From positions 1-6,776 of the forward strand of contig CALFIU010000080.1 of assembly GCA_937877455.1 (NCBI GenBank): DNA of 6,776 nt. The letters are read 5' to 3'. Made by a program: the position numbers and the translations under genes. Below the pieces are notes generated by a model, which did no database searches, was not told the DNA's origin, and was given only the letters and a program-made list of their open reading frames with translations. Source of the stretch: an uncultured Bacteroidales bacterium (lineage in GTDB: Bacteria; Bacteroidota; Bacteroidia; Bacteroidales; UBA3824). Shown one piece after another: positions 1-6,693 of the stretch; position 1 is the first letter of the stretch, and every line of letters begins with the position of its first letter.

Positions 1-333
1 TACAATTTTCGGCGTATCCTTGAATCTCGGCGTAAAGTTGCTCATATCAATGAAAATCACCGAATACTTATTAAGATACGTTTCAAAGGTAGGGTCTTTG
101 GCAATTTCCAAATCCGCAAACAGTTCACGCGAATTGCATGACTTGTCGTAATACGCACTAAGCATCTTTGCCGCCATCGATTTGCCGAACCTCCGGCAAC
201 GACTCACGCACGTGAACATAAAATTGGTTTCGAGCGTCCTATTTACAACGCCTATCAGCCCCGACTTATCGACGTATTCGCTGTTGCGCGATGTACGGAA
301 GCCATTGTTTCCTATGTTGATATAAAGTGCCAT
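1..333 (-). CDS. AAA-ATPase-like / PD-(D/E)XK-type protein, N-terminal part (runs off left edge)
   Basis: Reading the minus strand from the ATG at 333-331 gives 111 uninterrupted codons to the window edge. The protein begins MALYINIGNNGFRTSRN, then EYVDKSGLI (19-27), a degenerate P-loop SRCRRFGKS (44-52) and a hydrophobic strand VIFIDMSNF (92-100). This is the pattern of the 'AAA-ATPase-like' family (PF09820) that is highly paralogous in Bacteroidota; its members usually run to about 500-600 residues and end in a PD-(D/E)XK nuclease-like domain (DUF1703), which would lie outside the window. The cellular role of the family is not settled. The P-loop has the RRFGKS core typical of the family rather than a classical GxxxxGKT. 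The start is supported by a good promoter 28 bp upstream. It is transcribed divergently from the helicase operon and looks richer in G+C, so it is probably a neighbour rather than a component. Confidence 0.85.
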   Translation of the reverse strand, partial: MALYINIGNNGFRTSRNSEYVDKSGLIGVVNRTLETNFMFTCVSRCRRFGKSMAAKMLSAYYDKSCNSRELFADLEIAKDPTFETYLNKYSVIFIDMSNFTPRFKDTPKIV

Positions 334-337
334 AGAG

Positions 338-354
338 ATTTATGTTTTTAGTTC
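338..354 (-). repeat. Leader element copy 1 (upstream of the AAA-ATPase-like gene)
   Basis: Read on the minus strand this is GAACTAAAAACATAAAT, lying 4 bp before the ATG at 333. The same sequence, with one extra A, occurs on the plus strand at 480-497, where it precedes the ATG at 505 by 7 bp. It is either a shared A-rich translation-enhancing leader or an operator; both copies lie downstream of a predicted promoter, within the transcribed leader. Confidence 0.45.
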
Positions 355-360
355 CAAGAG

Positions 361-391
361 CAAAGGTAAAAAATATCGGGAAAATGTCAAA
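361..391 (-). promoter_or_regulatory. Bacteroidota-type promoter of the AAA-ATPase-like gene
   Basis: On the minus strand a TTTG (-33 element, plus-strand CAAA at 388-391) is followed after exactly 19 bp by TACCTTTG (-7 element, plus-strand CAAAGGTA at 361-368). This matches the Bacteroides primary-sigma consensus TTTG-N19-21-TAnnTTTG. Transcription would start near 353-355, leaving a leader of about 20 nt before the ATG at 333. Confidence 0.7.
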
Positions 392-429
392 AAAAACGCA
401 AAACTTCATACGGTGTCAAAAATCTTTGC

Positions 430-437
430 TATATTTG
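430..437 (+). promoter_or_regulatory. Candidate -7 box of the helicase operon promoter
   Basis: TATATTTG matches the Bacteroidota -7 consensus TAnnTTTG exactly and is followed by CAC. No good TTTG lies 19-21 bp upstream (the window around 405-410 reads TTCATA), so the promoter is either weak or activator-dependent. The predicted start near 443-445 would give a leader of about 115 nt before the ATG at 560. It lies back-to-back with the minus-strand promoter. Confidence 0.4.
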
Positions 438-479
438 CACTCGGATATTCGGCTCTACACACACGGAATCCGTCATAAA

Positions 480-497
480 GAACTAAAAAACATAAAT
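480..497 (+). repeat. Leader element copy 2 (upstream of the helicase operon)
   Basis: GAACTAAAAAACATAAAT matches the element before the divergent ATPase gene (338-354 read on the minus strand) at 17 of 18 positions, the difference being one inserted A. Its 3' part also forms the left arm of the inverted repeat 486-522. It lies about 40 nt downstream of the predicted transcription start. Confidence 0.45.
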
Positions 498-522
498 TTT
501 TACGATGAAGATTTATGTTTTT
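486..522 (+). repeat. 12-bp perfect inverted repeat with 13-nt loop in the operon leader
   Basis: AAAAACATAAAT (486-497) pairs perfectly with ATTTATGTTTTT (511-522) across a 13-nt loop. The stem is almost all A/T (one G-C pair), and no clean U-tract follows, so a factor-independent terminator is not a strong reading. The core ATTTATGTTTTT occurs a third time at 338-349. A dimeric repressor site is possible, as is a leader hairpin; the ATG of a small ORF (505-507) falls in the loop. Confidence 0.45.
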
Positions 523-573
523 ATTGCTAAAATACACCCAAACACAATAACACTTAATTATGTACAACTTTGA
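505..573 (+). CDS. Possible 22-residue leader ORF overlapping the helicase gene start
   Basis: ATG at 505 opens a 22-codon frame (MKIYVFIAKIHPNTITLNYV plus QL) ending in TGA at 571-573. It overlaps the first 14 nt of the 560 frame out of register. The only support is the A-rich leader element directly before its ATG, which is the same element that precedes the ATPase start codon. It has no recognisable family and could be a chance ORF. If translated, it could couple or attenuate translation of the helicase gene. Confidence 0.2.
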   Translation: MKIYVFIAKIHPNTITLNYVQL

Positions 574-865
574 AAGAACATATACGCCCATTGATTATAG
601 CGAATCTGATGATTCGCCGATAGAAATTGTATTAAAATTCAAGGATGATTTTGAAGGAACTTGGGAACGCAACGAAAATAACACATTGTGTTTTCGTGAG
701 ATGAAAATGTTTCTATCTCAACCTCGGACGTGTTATTTCCAGAAAATAAAAACGTATGAACGAACAGATAGTAACGGTATTACTCATAGCAATTCTATTC
801 ATAAGATAATAATTCCAATTGATAATGAAAATGCTATAGAATTACAATGTTCATTATGTATATAA
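560..865 (+). CDS. N-terminal fragment of the interrupted helicase (101 residues)
   Basis: ATG at 560 is preceded by an A/T-rich, SD-less stretch, which is normal for Bacteroidota. The 101-residue product begins MYNFERTYTPIDYSESDD, is acidic at its start and then reads as alternating strands (IEIVLKFKDDF, CYFQKIKTYERTD, SIHKIIIPIDNENAIEL) before stopping at TAA 863-865. No known domain is recognised. It is best read as the first 101 residues of the helicase protein rather than a separate gene, because the same frame continues open straight after the stop. Its role in the intact protein would be at the N-terminal end of the non-helicase extension. Confidence 0.6.
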   Translation: MYNFERTYTPIDYSESDDSPIEIVLKFKDDFEGTWERNENNTLCFREMKMFLSQPRTCYFQKIKTYERTDSNGITHSNSIHKIIIPIDNENAIELQCSLCI

Positions 866-1270
866 CCTATCAATCAATTTGATAAGTTATATTCATATTT
901 TGTCAAAAAAGGGAAAGAAGTCGTTTTAATTGTTACACCAAATAAAGATGTAGAGTCAAGGGAATGTGCTTTTTCTATCTATTCACAAGATAACAAAGGC
1001 AAGGGACGTGATTTTACGGATTTTTATCAAAAAGTTGACGCATTATCAATTCCCACTGTTGATATAAATAAGGAAAAAGACAAGCAAATTTGGGATAACT
1101 ATGTAAATGCCTTAAAAAAACTTGTAAAGCAAAAGGAAACTGTCTGGAAAATACAAAAGGTCAGTCAGCCATATACTGATAATAGCGGTAACGGAGAACG
1201 ATATTCATACGTTGACATCACAATTAGCGAGGATGATTTAAACAAGAAATTTGAAGAGGAGATAGTAAAA

Positions 1271-4200
1271 TTGTTTCCTTCAAACGAATTGTACGACTAT
1301 GCGGTGAATAAAGATACGGCTTTTATTGAGTTTGACACATATAGAATATTGAGTAGCACTGAATTGTTGCAACTAAACGCAACAGCATCAGAGTACTTTT
1401 TTGAACTATCACCAGAAACACCAACTAACGCCATATCGGGCGAGCTATCGTTCAAATACACTGATGAAAACTCAAAAGAGGAAATATACAACCAAATCTG
1501 CCAAAAGATATTAGATGACTATGATTATGACAACTTGCAAATAACTCCTGATGGCGAGATTGACATTTCTGAGGGTGATTTTCAACATGTGAAGAAGTGC
1601 ATAGAGGATAATTTCTATGGCATTGCCTTTGCCGAAAGAAAAAATGACATAGTATTAAACATCAACATAAAAGCAGAGCCAAAATCATTGCCATCAAAGA
1701 ATGAAATTCGGAAAAAGTTGGACGAAAATAGACTCAACAAAGCACAATCCTACATATCTAACGATTCCTCTCAATTAGCAATTGAAGTATCCGCTCCTGT
1801 GAAACCAGATTTGTTTTCGGATTTTGGACTTCAACTGCAAAAAAGTGTTTACCGTTTTGGGAACAATGACAAAAATAACCATTTTGTTGAAATTGAAGGT
1901 CTTGAAATCGTTGACGGCGAATATCAAGCAAGCCAACGAATTGATTTCAAAGCAAAATTAACAGAGATTCAAGATAAAAACGAGGACTTGACCATACGTC
2001 AATTACCAACAAGATACATTTTTACATTCCCGCAAAATGTCGAAAAACAGAAACAACTATTGCGTGAGATAAAAACCAAAACAGACTTGCAAGGCAAATC
2101 AATCGTGGATATACGAAAATCTACGATAACGATAACGACTGAGTCTTCTGAAGATTACAACCAACAACTGCAACGGATAAAAAAGCTGGCAACAAATATT
2201 GAATTGGAAGACAAACCTTACAGTCCGTCGTTTTTTGTCAGACTGAACACCGATTTAGAGAATTACCGCAAATCTGTTGTTACAGATATTCAAAACAATA
2301 TTCGGAAACATAACCTGATTATTGATTACGACCCGTACAAAAAGTATTCAAGGGTTTCGTTTTCGTACAAATTCAACTCGGAAGATGAACGCGACAATTT
2401 CAAGGAGATATTCAAAACTGAATGTAAGAAGTATAAACAACTTCTAAACATTTCGTTTGAAAACGAATTAGGAAACACAACCTACGAATTTAACAAAGAC
2501 GAATCGTTAGTACTTGAAAAAGAAAAAGAAACAACAAGAAACGTAAGCAAAGCCTCATTCGTGTTTCTGACCGAAGAGCAATGTCAGAGCCTCATCAAAA
2601 GTATTGAAGATTTTGGTGATGATGCCATATTTCGAGAAGGTGTGCAAATTGGCACATTGGTTCGTAAGGAAAGAAACAAACTGAAATTCAGAATAAAGGA
2701 CAGTTTTGAAGACTATATGATTGATTCCAAAGAAAATGTTGAGAGTCTCAAAAAAGGATTTATCAAACCTATATTCCCTGGCGAACTCACCAACATTGGC
2801 AGAATGATAAAGGCTATGGCAAAAGTTACCACGCCAGGCGAGTTTAGAAAAGGGTTGGGCAAAATTGATTACCCTGCAAATAAAAACTTGCCGAACTTTT
2901 TGTTCGACCCGAATTATGCCCGTATTTCATCTCAAGATTTAGAGGAAGAGAAAAAACGTATCCTATCAAACTTGAACGAGCCTTTGTTAGCCAACCAGCC
3001 CAAACAATTAGAAGCTGTTGCAAAAGCGTTAGTGGCTACAGATATGGCTTTGATACAAGGGCCTCCCGGCACGGGCAAGACAACCGTTATTGCCGAAATA
3101 ATTTGGCAAACATTGTTAAGAAATCCCGAATCTAAAATACTTGTAACCTCGCAGACGAACCTCGCTGTTGACAACGCATTGGAACGCCTCAGGGGAAAGA
3201 AAATGGTTCGTCCAATACGCATTGGCAATATTGAAAAGTTTGAAGACGAAGGCAAGATGTATTCAAACGAAAGAATGCAGCAATGGCTGTCGGCAAAACC
3301 AAAGTCAAAAGAAGAGGAAAACAACAAGGATAATGCTATAAACGACTGGGTAAACAATGTCAAACAAAGATGCAGCAGCGACAATGAATATTCTGATATT
3401 GTAGAGAAATGGAAGAATGGATTGACCGAGCAACTGTCGGTAGTAAAACCCATTTTCTCAGCGGAGTATTTCAAGAATGTGAATGTGTTTGCTGCCACTT
3501 GTAGCGAATGTGGAAGCAGAAATTTTGCCAACACATACCAATCAATGTTCCAAAGGAATCAAGAGGTTCAAGGCGAGCCTGTTTTCGATGTGGTGATAAT
3601 GGACGAGGCGAGCAAAGCCACGCCACCAGAACTTGTGTTGCCTCTGACATTAGGCAAAAAGGTCATCATAATCGGCGACCATAAGCAGCTGCCCCCGATG
3701 CTCGATGAAAAAGAGTTTGGCGAGGCTTTGGACGCCATTGGAGCAAAGGAATTGATTGAAAACTGGTCAAAACAGGATTATAAAACATCGCAGTTTGAAA
3801 AACTATTCGTCAATGCACCCAAAAACATTGTCGCAAGTTTGGATACACAATTCCGTATGCATGAGCAGATTATGAATTGCATCTCGCAATTCTATAAAAA
3901 TCAAGAAGAATTGGAAAACGGATTGTTGTGCGGCATAAAGCAGCACATGGACATTCCCGATTTTTCCGACAAAGCAAGCCGTTGGCATGGATTAGCTCTG
4001 CAACCATTTATTGCACCTCAGTTTCATGCTATTTGGGTCAATGTAGATACGGCAGAAAGAAAAGTCGGTACGTCTTATGAAAATCAGGGAGAAATTGAAG
4101 CTATTAAAATGGTTCTCTCGGCCCTGACCAAAGCGGACGGATTTACGGAGTATATGGATTCCTTCAAAAAAGAAGAAGACAAAGAGATAGGCGTGATAAC

Positions 4201-4606
4201 ATATTACATGCCTCAAATGAACAAAATCCGAAATGCCCTTTATCAAGAATTCACAAAGGATAAATGGCGCAACTTTGAGCAGCACAAGTACGAAAACGAA
4301 TTTCAAATACCATTTAGAATCAACACTGTTGACCGATTCCAAGGTATGGAAAGAAACATCATAATCATATCGACGGTGCGAAGCAACAAGCAGATTGATG
4401 AAAAAGGAAAAGAACACAAAAACGACCACTATCCATTTGCATTGGGCTTTGCCCGTGAACTGCAACGTGTCAATGTGGGTTTTTCGCGTGCAAAGAGATT
4501 GCTTATAGTTGTCGGAAACGAAAAGCACTTTGCCTACAAACCCGAATATGCTGAGGCCATATCAAAAATGCACAGAATTGATGTCAAACAATTAAAAAAC
4601 CTGTAA
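1271..4606 (+). CDS. SF1 DNA/RNA helicase, DNA2/NAM7/UPF1 (COG1112-like) family; Mokosh-like component
   Basis: The 1111-residue span beginning at TTG 1271 carries a complete set of SF1 motifs. A Q-motif-like LLANQPKQLEAV is followed by Walker A GPPGTGKT (597-604, nt 3059-3082), motif Ia TSQTNLAVDNAL (from 626), Walker B DEAS (778-781), motif III GDHKQLPP (802-809), motif IV QFRMH (860-864), motif V NTVDRFQGMERN (from 1018) and motif VI VNVGFSRAKR (from 1067). DEAS rather than DEAD, together with QFRMH, is typical of the UPF1/DNA2 branch, so the predicted activity is ATP-driven unwinding or translocation on RNA or DNA. A short strand-rich stretch near 453-475 (GVQIGTLVRK) may be the 1B barrel. 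The N-terminal half has no recognised family; it shows three strand/helix modules (about 57-132, 248-313, 320-398). The TTG start is weak: an SD-like GAGGAG (1256-1261) precedes it, but the frame is open back to 866, so the true N-terminus is probably upstream. The next gene starts 6 nt after the stop. Confidence 0.85.
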   Translation: MFPSNELYDYAVNKDTAFIEFDTYRILSSTELLQLNATASEYFFELSPETPTNAISGELSFKYTDENSKEEIYNQICQKILDDYDYDNLQITPDGEIDISEGDFQHVKKCIEDNFYGIAFAERKNDIVLNINIKAEPKSLPSKNEIRKKLDENRLNKAQSYISNDSSQLAIEVSAPVKPDLFSDFGLQLQKSVYRFGNNDKNNHFVEIEGLEIVDGEYQASQRIDFKAKLTEIQDKNEDLTIRQLPTRYIFTFPQNVEKQKQLLREIKTKTDLQGKSIVDIRKSTITITTESSEDYNQQLQRIKKLATNIELEDKPYSPSFFVRLNTDLENYRKSVVTDIQNNIRKHNLIIDYDPYKKYSRVSFSYKFNSEDERDNFKEIFKTECKKYKQLLNISFENELGNTTYEFNKDESLVLEKEKETTRNVSKASFVFLTEEQCQSLIKSIEDFGDDAIFREGVQIGTLVRKERNKLKFRIKDSFEDYMIDSKENVESLKKGFIKPIFPGELTNIGRMIKAMAKVTTPGEFRKGLGKIDYPANKNLPNFLFDPNYARISSQDLEEEKKRILSNLNEPLLANQPKQLEAVAKALVATDMALIQGPPGTGKTTVIAEIIWQTLLRNPESKILVTSQTNLAVDNALERLRGKKMVRPIRIGNIEKFEDEGKMYSNERMQQWLSAKPKSKEEENNKDNAINDWVNNVKQRCSSDNEYSDIVEKWKNGLTEQLSVVKPIFSAEYFKNVNVFAATCSECGSRNFANTYQSMFQRNQEVQGEPVFDVVIMDEASKATPPELVLPLTLGKKVIIIGDHKQLPPMLDEKEFGEALDAIGAKELIENWSKQDYKTSQFEKLFVNAPKNIVASLDTQFRMHEQIMNCISQFYKNQEELENGLLCGIKQHMDIPDFSDKASRWHGLALQPFIAPQFHAIWVNVDTAERKVGTSYENQGEIEAIKMVLSALTKADGFTEYMDSFKKEEDKEIGVITYYMPQMNKIRNALYQEFTKDKWRNFEQHKYENEFQIPFRINTVDRFQGMERNIIIISTVRSNKQIDEKGKEHKNDHYPFALGFARELQRVNVGFSRAKRLLIVVGNEKHFAYKPEYAEAISKMHRIDVKQLKNL

Positions 4607-4612
4607 TTGATT

Positions 4613-6691
4613 ATGAGCAAAAGACTGTCAAGAATATCAAGAGATCTGAAAATAGGCATATCGACAATTGCTGATTTTTTAATCAAGAACGGCTACGAGT
4701 GCGACGAGAACCCAAAATTAGAACTCGGCGAAGAAGTGGTAGAGTTCATTTATGCAAATATCAAAAATTATATATCTGATTATCAGCTTAGCTACACAGA
4801 CGAACCGCCCGAACAAACAAAAACTGAAATAACTGTTGATGACGTTCCAATTCCCTTAGAATTGAAAATTGTAGACGCTGCAAGCAAACAAAAGAAACTG
4901 ATAGAACGCATTATCGGTTTTTCTGATTTCGACTGGCATTATACAGTGGCGAAATTCAAGGGTACTTGTTCGCAACCCGTGGATTTCAACCTTTTTGACG
5001 AGGCAATTTGTGCCATATTGCTAAAAGGAGAAACATCAGCAAAATCAATTGGCAGTATTTTAGGTTTTGACATAGACACCGACCCCGCTGAACGACAAAT
5101 CCTTTTATCAGCCATCAACGACTTGAAAAAAGACGAAATGGTTGATGGGGACGAAAGCGTTTATTGGCTCACCGATACAGGACGTGAATATGCGAAAAAT
5201 GGAGTAAAGTTTTCCACCTTTGAAAGAAATTTTGAACTGTACATTGATGCAGTGGGGAATCTCAAAGAAAACGCCAAAGTTGTATTTAGCCAACTCAGAA
5301 GCGAGAAGCAAAACACTTTTCAACGGACAAATCTGCCTCAAAACATTGAGGATGTGAAACCTTTAGCCGAAATTCAAGCACCTGAAATTCATTTTCCTGC
5401 AAAAAATTTCATTCTTCAATCTTGCCAGCCTATTGGTGTTGAAGGCTATGTGGCAAAAGTTTGGGTTGTACTTTTGGAAAATTTCAGAGATAACACAATC
5501 AGGTCGCTCGTATATGACGAGGAACATGATGCTATTATCGACTCTCTGTCCGAATCATTCGATTCATTAGAAGATGAGAAAAACGCACTCCTTGAAAAAC
5601 TTCTTAACGAGTCGGATGAAGATGATTTTACTATCGAAAGTACTAATGAGATAAAACAAGATAGTCAAACCTTGGCAGAAAAAGAACTCATCGAAAAGCA
5701 AAATGAGTTCGATACAGCCGTGGCAAATAACGATACAGAAACAATCGCCTCCATCAAAAAGAATGTGGTGGAAACAAAACGGCATTTCAATTCTTTGGAA
5801 TTTGAAGTCGAATTGAAGCGGTTGTTCGATGAAACCTCTGACGAACTGTGGATAATAAGCCCATGGATAAAAAAATACGCCACATTCAGAAGGATACCGT
5901 TTTTTGAGAATTACTTGCGAAAAGGAGGCCGCATTTTCGTTGCCTATTCATTGCCCGAAAATGATACAGACAATATGGCAGACGAAGAGGCATTGGAAAA
6001 ACTTTATGAATTGGAAAAGAAATATCACAATTTTTATATACACCAGCTCCCTGCTTTCCACTATAAACGTGTTTGGTTGAGAACGAAAAACGATACGGAC
6101 TTGTATTACACAGGAAGTTACAATATACTTTCGTTTTTTGTAAAGCAAGGTCTACAGAATTATAGGCAAGAGGAAATGACACGATTGGATTGGAACACCG
6201 AGAATGACGAAGAATATGAGAAAATATTTTTGACATTCGGTGAAAAATATCTGAACGAAACAGTTGACGAATTGAATAAACTGTGCCAGTCTGGCGGAAC
6301 TGTAGATAAAAACTTACTTCACAAAATCAAAGGTGCTAATTATGGCAAACTAAAAGTTTTTCTCAACAAAGGTTACGATGTTTTTGATAATAAGTTTGCT
6401 GAAATAGAGCGTGTTAAAGATGAAAATCTCAACTATTTCAAGCAGATTTATTATGCAAATTTGTTGAGTCAATTGCAAAATGAATTAATAGCGGCTAAGG
6501 ACAAAAACGTACCAGTTGAAAAGAAAAAGAGTTGGCAGAGTCAGTTGAATATTATTGCTAACGAGTATCCTGACGTTGTACAATCAGAAGAATTTTCAAA
6601 GACAAAAGCAATGCTTGACAGCTTGAAAGTATTCAACGCCTCAAATTATAGCAAAAAGAACAATCGGAACAAAAAGCAGAAAAGGAGATAA
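4613..6691 (+). CDS. IF2-N-like / phospholipase D-type nuclease fusion protein
   Basis: This encodes 692 residues; ATG 4613 is preferred to an in-frame TTG two codons earlier. Residues 1-50 (SKRLSRISRDLKIGISTIAD then FLIKNGY) resemble the N-terminal module of Bacteroidota IF2. The middle (about 65-210) looks helical and winged-helix-like (WLTDTGREYAKNG), and about 320-400 is charged and probably coiled-coil. A PLD domain follows: strand LWIISPWI (412-419), then one HxK motif H483-Y-K485 and GSYN (501-504). Canonical HxKx4D is altered, with Arg at the Asp position and D494/D496 further on. A single HxK per chain implies dimerisation, as in Nuc-type PLD nucleases. The C-terminus is helical and ends in a Lys/Arg/Asn-rich tail (SKKNNRNKKQKRR) suited to binding nucleic acid. 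Predicted role: the nuclease effector of the upstream helicase, with which it is co-transcribed. Kinship to Mokosh PLD proteins is inferred. Confidence 0.75.
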   Translation: MSKRLSRISRDLKIGISTIADFLIKNGYECDENPKLELGEEVVEFIYANIKNYISDYQLSYTDEPPEQTKTEITVDDVPIPLELKIVDAASKQKKLIERIIGFSDFDWHYTVAKFKGTCSQPVDFNLFDEAICAILLKGETSAKSIGSILGFDIDTDPAERQILLSAINDLKKDEMVDGDESVYWLTDTGREYAKNGVKFSTFERNFELYIDAVGNLKENAKVVFSQLRSEKQNTFQRTNLPQNIEDVKPLAEIQAPEIHFPAKNFILQSCQPIGVEGYVAKVWVVLLENFRDNTIRSLVYDEEHDAIIDSLSESFDSLEDEKNALLEKLLNESDEDDFTIESTNEIKQDSQTLAEKELIEKQNEFDTAVANNDTETIASIKKNVVETKRHFNSLEFEVELKRLFDETSDELWIISPWIKKYATFRRIPFFENYLRKGGRIFVAYSLPENDTDNMADEEALEKLYELEKKYHNFYIHQLPAFHYKRVWLRTKNDTDLYYTGSYNILSFFVKQGLQNYRQEEMTRLDWNTENDEEYEKIFLTFGEKYLNETVDELNKLCQSGGTVDKNLLHKIKGANYGKLKVFLNKGYDVFDNKFAEIERVKDENLNYFKQIYYANLLSQLQNELIAAKDKNVPVEKKKSWQSQLNIIANEYPDVVQSEEFSKTKAMLDSLKVFNASNYSKKNNRNKKQKRR
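6684..6687 (+). promoter_or_regulatory. Shine-Dalgarno site of the third operon gene
   Basis: GGAG within AAAGGAGA lies 6 nt before the ATG at 6694 and inside the last codons of the PLD gene. It is worth noting because the other plus-strand starts in this window (560, 4613) have no such site; it supports the 6694 start and translational coupling. Confidence 0.55.
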
Positions 6692-6693
6692 TC

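Larger units (their letters stand above)
560..4606 (+). pseudogene. Full-span SF1 helicase gene interrupted by one in-frame stop (TAA 863-865)
   Basis: The frame opened by the ATG at 560 is the same frame as the helicase ORF ending at 4606, and the only stop inside it is TAA at 863-865. Codons 866-1270 translate without interruption into ordinary-looking protein (for example KKGKEVVLIVTPNKD and YSYVDITISEDDLNKK). Restored, the gene would encode 1348 residues, with the stop at codon 102. Between 866 and 2716 the frame has no ATG (617 codons), so the downstream part has no conventional start. A single substitution (for example in CAA, AAA or GAA) would explain the break. Alternatives are a sequencing error, stop readthrough, or restart at the TTG at 1271. 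The promoter, the 560 start and the tight downstream operon are all intact, which suggests recent inactivation or an artefact. Confidence 0.65.

Noticed and set aside
342..530. 62-codon plus-strand ORF across the intergenic region
   Set aside because: It runs through both predicted promoters and the inverted repeat, has low-complexity Lys-rich composition and no recognisable family.
486..530. Intrinsic terminator between the divergent genes
   Set aside because: The stem is nearly all A/T and is not followed by a clean U-tract; it also sits downstream of the candidate operon promoter and upstream of the genes.
2932..4528. Long minus-strand ORFs (about 200, 61 and 178 codons) opposite the helicase
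   Set aside because: They are antisense to conserved SF1 motifs, rich in Ser/Phe/Leu as expected for the complement of A-rich coding DNA, and have no promoter or family signature.
4607..4612. TTG start for the PLD protein two codons upstream of ATG 4613
   Set aside because: ATG 4613 directly begins the conserved SKRLSRISRDL segment; the TTG abuts the helicase stop and adds only two residues.
5108..6236. Minus-strand ORFs opposite the PLD gene
   Set aside because: They are shadows of the coding strand with Phe/Ser/Cys-rich composition and mutual overlap.
560..6691. DISARM, or a Mokosh type carrying a Ser/Thr kinase domain
   Set aside because: DISARM would need the DrmA-type helicase and the DUF1998 protein, neither of which is seen. 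No kinase motifs (glycine loop, HRD, DFG) are visible in the N-terminal half of the helicase.
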